Positions 39,748-48,902 of a stretch of 64,000 bases of DNA are shown here, in pieces. The translations under genes were made by a program, and so were the position numbers. The notes below the pieces were generated by a model. It worked only from the letters and a program-made list of their open reading frames with translations, was not told the origin of the DNA and did not search any database. How positions within the stretch are numbered: position 1 is the first letter of the stretch; each line of letters opens with the position of its first letter. The DNA is from DASTFY01 sp963813375 (GTDB lineage: Bacteria; Actinomycetota; Acidimicrobiia; Acidimicrobiales; Ilumatobacteraceae): positions 1-64,000 of the forward strand of contig CAWEYT010000002.1 of assembly GCA_963813375.1 (NCBI GenBank), in the 5' to 3' direction.

Positions 39748-40377
39748 GTGCGAACCGGATTCGTGGCGATGGTCATCGTGCTCGCCGCATCAGCGTGCGC
39801 GCCTCCGGGCAGCGGGAGCTCGCCATACCGCTACACCGTTCCGGTCACGCCCGGCGTGACCGTCGGCTACGGCGGGGTGGGCAGCCATCACGACTACCCG
39901 GCCGCCGACATCTTCGCCTCACCGGGATGCGGTACGCCGCTGGTGTCGCCCGTCGACGGCCGCGTGCTCGAGGTGCGCGCCGTGGACCTCTACGACCCGG
40001 CGACCGACAACCCCGCGTACCGGGGCGGCCGCTACGTCAGCATCATCGGCGTGGATGGGGTGCGCTACTACCTCGCCCACCTCGACACCGTGGCCGCGGG
40101 CCTCTCCGCGGGACAGCAGGTCGGCGCCGGTGCCGTGGTCGGCACCATGGGGCGCACCGGCCGGGCCGGCGCCTGCCATGTCCATCTGGGCATCTCGCCG
40201 CCGTGCCCCGGGAAGGAGTGGTCGGTCCGCCGAGGCGTGGTCTGGCCGCAGCCGTACCTCGATGCCTGGCAGCGGGGCGGCACGGCCTCGCCCGCGGCGG
40301 AGGTCGACGCGTGGGCGCGGGCGAACCCTGGTGCCTGCGCGGCAGCGATGCGCGACCCCTACGCGCCGGACGCCTGA
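39748..40377 (+). CDS. M23-family (LytM-like) peptidase lipoprotein
   Basis: GTG 39748 gives VRTGFVAMVIVLAASACAPP, a lipoprotein signal with lipobox ASAC. The peptidase domain has the zinc ligands in SHHDYPAADIFA (His and Asp) and the HVHLG motif, with GCGTPLVSPVDGRVLEV, YLAHLDTV and GTMGRTGRAG as in LytM/M23 enzymes or regulators that act on peptidoglycan cross-bridges. The His ligands appear intact, so it may be active. It is divergent from rpsA and convergent with the next methyltransferase, overlapping it by 19 bases at the 3' end. Confidence 0.85.
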   Translation: MRTGFVAMVIVLAASACAPPGSGSSPYRYTVPVTPGVTVGYGGVGSHHDYPAADIFASPGCGTPLVSPVDGRVLEVRAVDLYDPATDNPAYRGGRYVSIIGVDGVRYYLAHLDTVAAGLSAGQQVGAGAVVGTMGRTGRAGACHVHLGISPPCPGKEWSVRRGVVWPQPYLDAWQRGGTASPAAEVDAWARANPGACAAAMRDPYAPDA

Positions 40378-41104
40378 GCCCCGGACCCCCGCCGGGCGAC
40401 GAGCAGCAGCTCGGGGCGCTCGACCGTGGGTGGGTCGTCGCCGTAGGCCCCGGGCTCGACGGAGCTGATGTGCTCCACGACCAATCCCACGGTCCCGGCC
40501 AGCAGGCGCAACTCCCGCGGCGTGTAGCACCCGGTCCACAGGTCGATCGACGCCGGCTCGCCCTGCTCGTCGTGGATCTCGGTCACCTCATGGACCACGC
40601 CTGTGCCGGCGTCGAAGTCTGCGTTCGTGTGATAGCGCACGGCGAAGTACGCGTTGAAGGCCGTCATCGCCAGGCGCCCGCCGGGACGCAGGGCCCGGGA
40701 CATGCCGGCCATGATCGCCTCGTCGTCACCAGGCTCGCGGGACATGCCGAACGCGCCCTGGCACAGCGCGATGACGGCGTCGAACTCCGCGTCGTACGGC
40801 AGGACCCGAGCGTCGGCACGCTCGAAGGTGGCGCCTGCCGGCGCGCCTTCACGAGCCAGCTCGACGAAGCGGGCGCTGATGTCGATCCCGTGGCAGGCGA
40901 TGCCCCTGCGGGCCAGCTCGTGGGCATGGCGACCGGGACCGCAGCCGACGTCGAGCACCTGCATCCCCGGCGCCAGCGCCAGCGCCGTCGACGAGGTGAT
41001 CGACCTCCTGCGACCGTGCCCTTGGTGTGGGCGTAGCGGAGGTAGGCGCGACCCATCCGTTTCGCCGCCGGCTCGAACCAGTGGTCTGGCTCCGGCGCGC
41101 TCAC
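40359..41104 (-). CDS. Class I SAM-dependent methyltransferase, frame-broken N-terminus
   Basis: GTG 41104 overlaps the polA stop (GTGA) and starts VSAPEPDHWFEPAAKRMGRA. Two nearby frame changes around 41010-41020 (through an EVDHLVD segment) join it to the main frame: VLDVGCGPGRHAHELARRGI (SAM motif I), GIDISARFVELA, RADARVLPY, FDAVIALCQGAFG, and a C-terminal part with YTPRELRLLAGTVGL. The family resembles small-molecule methyltransferases linked to polA in actinobacteria. Substrate unknown. Confidence 0.78.
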
Positions 41105-43755
41105 CCCTTGGCGTCGGCCCACGTGGGTCCGGACGCCACATTGACCTCCAGCGGGACCCGGAGCTCGGCTGCACCCCGCATGGTGTCCACCGTCAGCGGC
41201 ACCACGACCGCTTGCTCGTCCTCGGGCACTTCGAGCAGCACCTCGTCGTGCACCTGGAGCACCAGCCGGCTGCCGTACTCGCCGGCCTCGAGGGCCTGGT
41301 CGAGCCGGACGAGCGCGACCTTGAAGATGTCCGCGGCCAGACCCTGGATGCCTGCGTTCATGGCCTGGCGCTCGCCCGCCTGGCGGATGCGGAAGTTGGA
41401 GTTCGACAGCTCCGGGATGGGGCGGCGGCGCCCGAAGAGGGTCTCCGTGTAGCCCCGCATGCGAGCCTCCTTCACCGTTCGCTCCATGTACGCACGCACG
41501 TTGGGGAAGGCGTCGAAGTAGGCGTTGAGGATGATCGCGGCTTCGTCCGTCGGGATGTTGAGGCGCTGCCCCAGCCCGTAGGCCTCCATGCCGTAGGCGA
41601 GGCCGTAGCTGACCATCTTGGCCGTCGACCGCATCTTCACCGTGACATCCCCGGGCTCGACCCCGAACACGCGGGAGGCGGTGGCGGTGTGGATGTCCTC
41701 TCCCGCTGTGAAGGCGGCGACGAGGCCCGGGTCCTCGGCCAGGTGGGCGATGCAGCGCAGCTCGATCTGGTTGTAGTCCGCCACGAGGAGCGTGCAGCCG
41801 GGCGCGGCGACGAACGCCCGGCGGAACTGCCGGCCCTCCTCCGAGCGCACCGGGATGTTGTGCAGGTTGGGCTGGTCCGACGACAGGCGGCCGGTGCGGG
41901 CCACCGTCTGGTTGAACGTGGCGTGGATCCGGCCGTCGGCGGCGACCTCGGCCAGCAGCCCCTCGCCGTAGGTGGAGCGCAGCTTCTCCACCTCCCGGTA
42001 CTGCAGGAGGGGATCGATGAACTCGGGCCACTCGTCGCGCAGCTTCTCCAGCGTGGCGGCGTCGGTGGACAGCCCCGTCTTGGTGCGCTTGGTGGAGCTG
42101 AGACCGCGCTCGTCGTACAGGATCTGGCGGAGCTGGATGGGCGAGTTGAGGTTGAAGTCCCGGCCGACGACCTCCCGGAGCTGCTCGGCGAGCCGGCGGC
42201 ACTCGGCGGTCAGGCGGGTGTTGAGGGCCTCGAGCTCGGCCCGGTCGACCGCGATGCCCGCGTCCTCCATGCGGGCCAGCACCCGCACGAGCGGGTTCTC
42301 GATGTCGGCGTACAGCGCCGCCATCCCCTGCGCCTCCAACGCGGCCAGGAGTGCCGGCGCCAACCGGCTGACGGCCAGCGCCTCGCGGGCCGCGACCTGG
42401 GCCTCGTCCACCCCCTCCTCGGCGAAGTCGAGCTGGCCGGCCGGGGTGCCGTCCTCGGGCAGCCGGTCGCCGGTGTAGCGCTCCAGCAGGTCGCCGATGC
42501 CGTAGCGGGTCTCTGCCGGATCGAGCAGGTAGGCGGCGATGGCCGTGTCCATGGCCAGCGCGGGCACGTCGTCGCCGAGCGCGGCCAGCGCCCGCAGCAG
42601 CGGTTTCGACTGGTGGGCCCGGAACGGCCGGCCGTCGGCCAGCGCGGCGAGGACCGAACCGGCAGTGACCACCTCGACGGGCAGCCACGCCACCTCGCCG
42701 GCGGCGCCGTCGAGCACGACGGCCAGGCCCGTCAGCCCGCTGTGCCCGGCCACCCCGGATCTCGAGGGCGCCACGTCGAAGCGGTCCAGCTTGCCGAGCA
42801 ACGACTCGGCCTCGGCGACCTCGCCCACGCGGACGACCTCGGCTTCGACGACCTGCCCCGACGTGCTCGCGACACCAGCCGCCTTGGCGCCCAGCGCCTC
42901 GGTCAGCCGGTCCAGCAGCGAGCGGAACTCGAGGAACTCGAACAGCCGCTTGACCTCGGCCATCTTCGGCTCCAGCACCGCGGTGTCGAGATCGACCTCG
43001 ATCGGCACATCGCGGAGGAGCACCATGACCCGGGCGTTCTCCCGCACCCGCTCCTCGTGCTCCGCCAGCGATGCCCGCAGCTTGGGGGTCTGCGCGTCGA
43101 GGTGCTCGTAGATCCCGTCGATACCGCCGTAGGTGGTGATGAGCTTGGCCGCGGTCTTCTCCCCCACCCCCGGCACGCCCGGGAGGTTGTCGCTGGGATC
43201 CCCCCGCAGCGCCGCGTACTGGGGGTAGAGCGTCGGCGGGACCCCCGTGCGCTCCTGGATGCCGGCCTCGTCGTAGAACGCGTAGTCCGAAACGCCCCGC
43301 CGGTTGTAGAGCACCTTCACGTGCGGGTCCTCGACGAGCTGGTACGTGTCCCGGTCGCCGGTGACGATGACCACGTCGTCCCCACGGGCCTTGGCCTGCT
43401 CGGCCAGCGTGGCGATGATGTCGTCGGCTTCGAACCCCGCCAGGTCGACGGCGACGACGCCGAGCGCGTCGACCACTTCCCGCACCAGCCCCATCTGCTG
43501 GCGGAGGATGTCCGGCGCCTCGTCCCGGTTGCCCTTGTAGGTGGGCACCGCATCGTGCCGGAAGGTCTTCTCGGGCCGGTCGAACGCGGCGACGATCGAG
43601 TCCGGCTGGTGGTCCTTCACGAGGTTGATCAGCATCGACGTGAACCCGAAGACGGCGTTCGTCACCTGGCCCCCGGCCGTGGCCATGTCGGTGGGCAGGG
43701 CGAAGAACGCCCGGTAGGTCAGCGAGTTGCCGTCGAGGAGGAGGATCTTGGTCAC
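41101..43755 (-). CDS. polA: DNA polymerase I
   Basis: The 884-residue enzyme has an intact 5' nuclease domain (LLLDGNSLTYRAFFALP, GFEADDIIATLA, VTGDRDTYQLVED, LRGDPSDNLPGVPGVGEKTA). The middle 3'-5' exonuclease-like domain seems to lack the usual acidic metal-binding motifs (only MDTAIAAYLLDP is recognisable), as in other actinobacterial PolA. The polymerase domain is complete: motif A LLVADYNQIELR, motif B RSTAKMVSYGLAYGM and motif C LQVHDEVLLEVPE. It acts in Okazaki processing and gap filling after UvrABC repair. Confidence 0.96.
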   Translation of the reverse strand: MTKILLLDGNSLTYRAFFALPTDMATAGGQVTNAVFGFTSMLINLVKDHQPDSIVAAFDRPEKTFRHDAVPTYKGNRDEAPDILRQQMGLVREVVDALGVVAVDLAGFEADDIIATLAEQAKARGDDVVIVTGDRDTYQLVEDPHVKVLYNRRGVSDYAFYDEAGIQERTGVPPTLYPQYAALRGDPSDNLPGVPGVGEKTAAKLITTYGGIDGIYEHLDAQTPKLRASLAEHEERVRENARVMVLLRDVPIEVDLDTAVLEPKMAEVKRLFEFLEFRSLLDRLTEALGAKAAGVASTSGQVVEAEVVRVGEVAEAESLLGKLDRFDVAPSRSGVAGHSGLTGLAVVLDGAAGEVAWLPVEVVTAGSVLAALADGRPFRAHQSKPLLRALAALGDDVPALAMDTAIAAYLLDPAETRYGIGDLLERYTGDRLPEDGTPAGQLDFAEEGVDEAQVAAREALAVSRLAPALLAALEAQGMAALYADIENPLVRVLARMEDAGIAVDRAELEALNTRLTAECRRLAEQLREVVGRDFNLNSPIQLRQILYDERGLSSTKRTKTGLSTDAATLEKLRDEWPEFIDPLLQYREVEKLRSTYGEGLLAEVAADGRIHATFNQTVARTGRLSSDQPNLHNIPVRSEEGRQFRRAFVAAPGCTLLVADYNQIELRCIAHLAEDPGLVAAFTAGEDIHTATASRVFGVEPGDVTVKMRSTAKMVSYGLAYGMEAYGLGQRLNIPTDEAAIILNAYFDAFPNVRAYMERTVKEARMRGYTETLFGRRRPIPELSNSNFRIRQAGERQAMNAGIQGLAADIFKVALVRLDQALEAGEYGSRLVLQVHDEVLLEVPEDEQAVVVPLTVDTMRGAAELRVPLEVNVASGPTWADAKG

Positions 43756-43768
43756 GGACGAGAACCGG

Positions 43769-44344
43769 TCACGGCAGCAGCTCGCCGTCGAGCACGAGTT
43801 GGGCCACGTCCTTCATCCGGACCCGGTCGTTCATGGCCCGCTTCTGGATGAACGAGAAGGCGTCGGCCTCCGTCAAGCCGTTCACGTCCATCAGCCGGCC
43901 CTTGGCCCGGTCGATCAGCTTGCGGGCCTCCAGCCGCTCCTCCAGCGAGCGGACCTCCCCGCCGAGCACCTGGAGCTCGGTGTGGCGGGCATGGGCCAGC
44001 TCCAGCGCGGGCACCAGGTCGCTCTTCTGGAACGGCTTCACGAGGTAGGCGAGCGCCCCCGCGTCCCGGGCCTGCTCGATGAGCTCACGTTGGCTGAACG
44101 CGGTGAGGATGAGCACGCCGCAGAGCTGCTCGCCGACCATCAGGCGGGCGGCCGTCAAGCCGTCCATGCCGGGCATGCCGATGTCCAGCACGGCCAGGTC
44201 GGGCCGGAGGTCCCTGGCCATCTCGATCGCCTCGTCGCCCCGCCCCGTCTCCGCGACGACCTCGTAACCCTCCTCCTCGAGGGTCTCCCGGAGGTCGAGC
44301 CGGATGATGGCCTCGTCCTCGGCGATGAGCACGCGCAGTCCCAC
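43769..44344 (-). CDS. pdtaR: Response regulator with ANTAR RNA-binding domain (PdtaR-like)
   Basis: The 191-residue protein has a receiver domain (RVLIAEDEAIIR, phosphorylation site LAVLDIGMPGMDG with Asp54, LTAFSQRE, YLVKPF) and a C-terminal ANTAR domain (LEARKLIDRAKGRLMDVNGL, then EADAFSFIQKRAM). ANTAR regulators bind paired hexaloop hairpins in mRNA leaders to block termination. The pairing with polA is the same as Rv1626 near polA in Mycobacterium. No PdtaS histidine kinase is in the window. Confidence 0.92.
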   Translation of the reverse strand: MGLRVLIAEDEAIIRLDLRETLEEEGYEVVAETGRGDEAIEMARDLRPDLAVLDIGMPGMDGLTAARLMVGEQLCGVLILTAFSQRELIEQARDAGALAYLVKPFQKSDLVPALELAHARHTELQVLGGEVRSLEERLEARKLIDRAKGRLMDVNGLTEADAFSFIQKRAMNDRVRMKDVAQLVLDGELLP

Positions 44345-44422
44345 GGGACCATTGAAGCACGGGCCTGCGTCGGAGAGACCCGCCCGCCACCTGGACCCGG
44401 CCGTCAGCGGATGTCACTCAAC

Positions 44423-44475
44423 GCACGGAGATGTCGCAGAACGCATCCCAGCCCGCTTTTCCGACATCTCCGTGC
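44423..44475 (-). terminator. 14-bp inverted repeat between the coiled-coil gene and pdtaR
   Basis: GCACGGAGATGTCG (44423-44436) and CGACATCTCCGTGC (44462-44475) are exact reverse complements with a 25-base loop. The right arm and what follows (GACATCTCCGTGCAAGAAGCGCG) resemble the sequence at 28966-28990 (GACATCTCTGTTCG...), suggesting a repeated element. It lies after the end of the coiled-coil gene and in front of pdtaR; its orientation of action is uncertain. Confidence 0.55.
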
Positions 44476-44514
44476 AAGAAGCGCGGTCGCGATCGGCGGA
44501 GCCGCGACGCGGCG

Positions 44515-44799
44515 TCAGGCCATCAGCTCGTCGAGCAGGGCGTCCTGGCGCTGCTCGAGCTCGGCGATCGACGCCAGCACCTCCTGCCGGCGGGCCGCCA
44601 TCGCCGCCGCGTGGCGCTCCGCGTCGTGGTGCTCACGCTCAGCCAGCGGCGTCTCCGAGACGAGCGAGCGGATGCGGGCGTCGTCGGCCTCGTCGTCGAG
44701 CTGCGCCAGCTGCTCGTCGATGATGGCCAGCTCCTCCCGCAGGGAGCGCAACCGCTGGCCGACACCCGAGAGCCGGCGCTCGACCAGCCACTTCGCCAT
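44515..44799 (-). CDS. 94-residue coiled-coil protein
   Basis: ATG 44799 starts MAKWLVERRLSGVGQRLRSL. The rest is two long charged helices with heptad-like leucines (ELAIIDEQLAQLDDEADDAR and EVLASIAELEQRQDALLDEL). It resembles short coiled-coil proteins found near polA in actinobacteria, of unknown function. It is divergent from malQ with 25 bases between start codons, so promoters must overlap. Confidence 0.65.
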   Translation of the reverse strand: MAKWLVERRLSGVGQRLRSLREELAIIDEQLAQLDDEADDARIRSLVSETPLAEREHHDAERHAAAMAARRQEVLASIAELEQRQDALLDELMA

Positions 44800-44824
44800 C
44801 GGGCGCAGTGTAGACAGGGGTCCG

Positions 44825-46744
44825 ATGGACGCCTGGGGAGTCACCGACGGCTACTGGGACGTCGCCGGCGACTGGCACACCACGGACGACGAGGTGCGCC
44901 AGGCGCTCCTCGACGCCATGGGCGCCGAGGGCGACGCGCCGCCGTGGGCGCCCTACTGGTCGATCCGCCAGGGCGAGGCCCACCATCTGCAGTCCCTGTG
45001 CGAGGTGCTGCTGGAGGACGGCACGCAGCTCCCGGCCCTGGCCCAGCTCCCGCCGGACCTCCCCGTCGGATACCACCAGCTCCTGCCCACGGACGGCGGC
45101 CCGGCCACCCGGCTCGTCGTCGCTCCCCGTTCCTGCCCGGACCCGCCGCGCGTCTGGGGTTGGTCGGCCCAGCTCTACGCGCTGCACTCCGACTGGACCT
45201 GGGGGACGGGCGACCTGCGCGACCTGAGGGAGCTGGTCCACTGGACCGGATCGCTCGGCGGGGGCGCGGTCCTCGTCAACCCGTTGCACGCCAACCTCCC
45301 GACCCTCCCCCAGCAGCCCAGCCCCTACTACCCGGCCAGCCGGCGCTTCCGGAACGTGCTCTACCTGCGCGTGCCCGACGTCCCCGGAGCCACCCTCGTA
45401 GCGGAGGATCTCGCCGTCGCCGACGCCGCCGGGCGGGCCCTGACCGGCGCGGCGCGGCTCGACCGCAACGAGGTCATGGCCCTCAAGCTGACGCTGCTCG
45501 AGCGGATCTACCTCGCGCTCGGCCCCGGCGCCGGCGGCGAACGGTTCCGTCGCTGGCTGGCCGCGCAGGGTCCGGCGCTCGAGCAGTGGGCACGCTATTG
45601 CGCCTTGGCCGAGGTCCACGGCCCGTCGTGGTGGACCTGGCCGGCCGAGCTGAAGCACCCTGCGGGCGCCGCCGTCGCCGAGCAGGCGCTGGCGGTCGGA
45701 GGCGAGGACCGCTTGCGCTTCCACGCCTGGTGCCAGTGGCTCGTGGACGAGCAGCTGCGAGCCGCCTCGGAGGGTCCTGTCGCGGTGCTCCAGGATCTCG
45801 CCGTCGGCTTCGACGCCGGGGGCTTCGACGCCTGGTACGACCAGGACCTGCTGGCCTTGACCTGCCGGGTCGGCGCGCCGCCGGACGAGCTCGGACCCGA
45901 GGGTCAGGACTGGGGGCTGCCGCCGTACGTACCGTGGAAGCTGCGGGCGGCCGGGTTCGAGCCGTTCCGCGACGCCGTGCGGGCGGTGCTCGTGCACGCG
46001 GGTGGCCTCCGCATCGATCACGTCATGGGCCTCTTCCGCCAGTTCTGGCTGCCGCCCGGCGCCGGGCCCGATGGCGGCGCCTACGTCCGGTTCCCGGCGC
46101 CGGAGATGCTCGACATCGTCGCCGTCGAGGCCAGCCGCCAGGGCGCCTTCGTCATCGGTGAGGATCTGGGCACGGTGGAGCCGGAGGTGCGCGCCGAGTT
46201 GCGAGGACGCGGCATCCTCGGCACGACGCTGGGCTGGTTCGAGGACGTGAGCCCGGACGAGTACGAGCCCGAGACCTTGACCGCGTTGACCACGCACGAC
46301 CTGCCCACGGCGGCCGGCGTCGTCACCGGGGCCGACTCGGCCGCCGTACGTCGCCTGGGTCGCCGCTTCGACGGCTCCCGCATCCTCGCCCGCCTGGAGG
46401 CCCTCACCCCTGACGCGGTCACCGTGCCCGACACGGTGGTCGCCGCGTACGCCGCGCTCTCGGCCGCGCCGACGCGGCTGGTGCTCGCCCAGCTCGACGA
46501 CGCCGTGTGCAACCTCGCCCGGCCGAACCTGCCCGGTACGGTGGACGAGTGGCCCAATTGGTGCCTGCCGCTCCCGGCTGGCATGGAGGAGCTGCGGTGC
46601 CACCCGACGGTCCAGCGAGTGGCGTCGACCCTCAACTCGGATCGACCGCGGCCGGGGACCGTCGCACCCTCAGCCGCCGCGCCGCGCTCGTCGGCGTCGG
46701 CCTCGCCGTCGTCGCCGGGCTGGTCCTCCGCCTCCGCTTCCTGA
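44825..46744 (+). CDS. malQ: 4-alpha-glucanotransferase (GH77)
   Basis: It transfers alpha-1,4-glucan segments in glycogen and maltodextrin metabolism. GH77 motifs: WGWSAQLYALHSDWTWGTGD, the VLVNPLHA and SPYYPASRRFRN substrate region, the nucleophile in LRIDHVMGLFRQFW, the acid/base in FVIGEDLGTVEPEV and the third acidic residue in TTHDLPTAAG. ATG 44825 is preferred; reading further upstream would run antisense through pdtaR. The true C-terminus is probably near 46650 (WPNWCLPLPAGMEELR, then HPTVQRVASTLN), because the last 30 or so residues are an out-of-frame copy of the next gene. Confidence 0.9.
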   Translation: MDAWGVTDGYWDVAGDWHTTDDEVRQALLDAMGAEGDAPPWAPYWSIRQGEAHHLQSLCEVLLEDGTQLPALAQLPPDLPVGYHQLLPTDGGPATRLVVAPRSCPDPPRVWGWSAQLYALHSDWTWGTGDLRDLRELVHWTGSLGGGAVLVNPLHANLPTLPQQPSPYYPASRRFRNVLYLRVPDVPGATLVAEDLAVADAAGRALTGAARLDRNEVMALKLTLLERIYLALGPGAGGERFRRWLAAQGPALEQWARYCALAEVHGPSWWTWPAELKHPAGAAVAEQALAVGGEDRLRFHAWCQWLVDEQLRAASEGPVAVLQDLAVGFDAGGFDAWYDQDLLALTCRVGAPPDELGPEGQDWGLPPYVPWKLRAAGFEPFRDAVRAVLVHAGGLRIDHVMGLFRQFWLPPGAGPDGGAYVRFPAPEMLDIVAVEASRQGAFVIGEDLGTVEPEVRAELRGRGILGTTLGWFEDVSPDEYEPETLTALTTHDLPTAAGVVTGADSAAVRRLGRRFDGSRILARLEALTPDAVTVPDTVVAAYAALSAAPTRLVLAQLDDAVCNLARPNLPGTVDEWPNWCLPLPAGMEELRCHPTVQRVASTLNSDRPRPGTVAPSAAAPRSSASASPSSPGWSSASAS

Positions 46745-48170
46745 CCGTCCCCCTCGTCACCGACGAGGCCGGCTACGCGCAGGTCGCCCGGTTGTGGTCC
46801 CGCGGCGAGCAGCTGTACGGCGATCACGCCTGGATCGAGCGACCGCAGGCGCTGCTCGTCGCCTATCGCATCGTCGCGGCCTCGGGCTGGGGGCCGATGG
46901 CGCGGGTGCTGGCGATGGCCGCAGCCTCGATCGCCACGGTCGCCGTCGGAGCGGCGGCCTGGGCCCTGGCCGGACGGCGGGCGGCCGTGCTGGCCGCCGT
47001 GCTGTTCGCCGTGCTGTCGCCGGCGCCGCACCTGGAGGGCTTCACGGCCAACGGCGAGCTCCTCGCCACGGCGGCCACGGCGAGCGCCGTCGCGCTCGGG
47101 GCGTGGTGGTCGGTGAACCGGGGCGACCGCCGCCTGCTGCTACTGGCCGGGGTCGGCCGCGCATCGGCGTGCTGACGAAGCAGGGGGCGGTGGACGGGCT
47201 GGTGGCGGTCGGCGGCGCTCGTGCTCGCCGACTGCTGGCGGCGGCGCCGGAGCCCCGTGCCCGATCTCGCCGTGTTCGCCGGCGCGGCCGCCGTGCCCGT
47301 GGTCGCTGGCGCTGGTGCACGGGCTGGCCACCTGGGGCTCGACGAGTGGTGGTTCGCGATGGTCGGCCATCGCAGCACGATGGACTCGCTGATCCACGGG
47401 CCCTACGAGGCGCACCGTGCCGAGTTCTTCGAGTCGCTCGGCCCGTTCCGCCGCGATCTCGGCGCTGCTCGTGCTCCTGGCCGTCACTCGGCCTGGTCGC
47501 GGCGGCGACGGACGCCGCCGCCTGACGCTGCCGCTCGCCTGGCTGCTCGCTTCGGTGGTGGGCGTCGCCGTCGGGCGGCGTCTTCCATCCCCACTACTGG
47601 ATGCAGGTGGCCGCGCCGCTCGCCCTCCTGGCCGGGCTCGGCATCGATCTGGTGGCCGAGCGGTGGGCGCCGGCCGCGTGGGCGCTGGGCGGGGCGGCGT
47701 TGCTGGTGCCGTTGGCCTACTCGCTCCCCGCCTACACCGCCCGAACGGCCGACCGGGTGTCGGAGCTGACGTCGGCGGATCCACCGATACGTCGTGGCCG
47801 ACGAGGTGGCGGACGCGGTGGCCGCGATCACCGATCCCGACGAGCGGGTGGCAGTGCTGTGGACCAACGCGGCCATCCACTGGTACGCCGATCGCGCCTC
47901 GGCCTTCCGGCACATGTGGTTGGAGCCGCTCGAGAACCTTCCGAGGTGCGGCGGCCGACCGCTCGAGGAGTGATCACCGGGCCCGATCCGCCGGCCGCCG
48001 TCGTCGTGGCGACGCGGCTGGCCTCGGCTTCGATCCCGACGGCGACGTGGCCCGGATGCTGGAGACCCGCTACCAGCCTCGTCGACGTCGTGGCCGGCAA
48101 CCGCATCTACCGGTTGCGTCCCGCCTTGCCCGAGCAGGCCCTCCGTCCCGTAGTGCTGTGTCCATGCTGA
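46597..48170 (+). CDS. Polytopic glycosyltransferase (GT39/ArnT-like), heavily frame-broken
   Basis: GTG 46597 opens a frame with basic residues, a first helix (AALVGVGLAVVAGLVLRLRF), then LVTDEAGYAQVARLWSRGEQ, whose DE pair after the first helix is the hallmark of GT-C lipid-sugar transferases, and WIERPQALLVAYR. Further helices continue in other frames (LLASVVGVAVG, HYWMQVAAPLALLAGLGIDL, LVPLAYSLPAY), then a soluble end (VLWTNAAIHWYADRAS, DVVAGNRIYRLRP). At least five breaks occur between 47150 and 48060. It probably adds a sugar from a polyprenyl carrier to protein or lipid outside the membrane. Confidence 0.65.
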
Positions 48171-48853
48171 TCGAAGGGCTCCCTCTCTGGCTGGCGCAGA
48201 CCAACTGCTGGCTGGTCGCGCCGGACGGCCCGGGCGGGGAGTGCGTCCTCATCGACGCACCGCCTGATCCTGCGGCGATCGTCGGCCGGCTGGAGCACCA
48301 CGGCCTCCGCCTGGCCGCGCTCTTCAACACCCACGGTCACATCGATCACATCGGCGGCGTGGGCTCGCTCGTGCACGGGCTGGAGCATGGCGACGAGATC
48401 GAGGTGCGCATCCACGACGGCGACAAGCACATGCTGCTCGACCCCATCGGCACCAGCGGCGCCTTCGGCGCTTACCTCGAAGGGCTCGACCTCCGCCCGC
48501 CGGAGGTGATCCACGGCATCGACGACGGCGAGCGCATCCGCGGCTGCGGCATGACGTTCACGGCCATCCACACCCCGGGCCACACCCAGGGCTCGGTGTG
48601 CTTCGCGCTGGAGATCGACGGCCATCCCCCCGTGCTGTTCTCGGGCGACCACCTGTTCGCGGGCTCGATCGGTCGCACGGATCTGCCCGGCGGATCGATG
48701 GAGCAGCTCATGATCTCGATGGCGGAGCGGATCCTCCCGCTGGACGACGAGACGCAGGTGCTGCCCGGGCACGGGCCGACGACCACCATCGGCCACGAGC
48801 GCATGACCAACCCCTTCCTCCTCGAGCTCATCCAGCGGGGAGGGCGCTGGTAG
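48164..48853 (+). CDS. Metallo-beta-lactamase-fold hydrolase (glyoxalase II-like)
   Basis: The 229-residue protein has all zinc ligand motifs of the fold: THGHIDHIGG, HTPGHTQGSVCF, SGDHLFAGSIGRTDLPGG and a final LPGHGPTT. The order and spacing match hydroxyacylglutathione-hydrolase-like (YcbL-type) enzymes. In a mycothiol-making cell the thiol substrate may differ. ATG 48164 overlaps the end of the glycosyltransferase by 7 bases. Intact. Confidence 0.87.
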   Translation: MLIEGLPLWLAQTNCWLVAPDGPGGECVLIDAPPDPAAIVGRLEHHGLRLAALFNTHGHIDHIGGVGSLVHGLEHGDEIEVRIHDGDKHMLLDPIGTSGAFGAYLEGLDLRPPEVIHGIDDGERIRGCGMTFTAIHTPGHTQGSVCFALEIDGHPPVLFSGDHLFAGSIGRTDLPGGSMEQLMISMAERILPLDDETQVLPGHGPTTTIGHERMTNPFLLELIQRGGRW

Positions 48854-48902
48854 CGCGCCGTCCGCCGGCACCGGGCGGCAACGGGATGGCAGGCTGTCTC
48901 CC

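Noticed and set aside
40654..43851. A 1065-codon open frame on the + strand opposite polA
   Set aside because: In very GC-rich DNA, long antisense frames arise from codon bias. polA on the - strand has all family motifs, and the antisense product shows none.
43727..44824. A long N-terminal extension of malQ
   Set aside because: The frame is open, but it lies antisense to pdtaR and the coiled-coil gene. GH77 similarity begins at ATG 44825.
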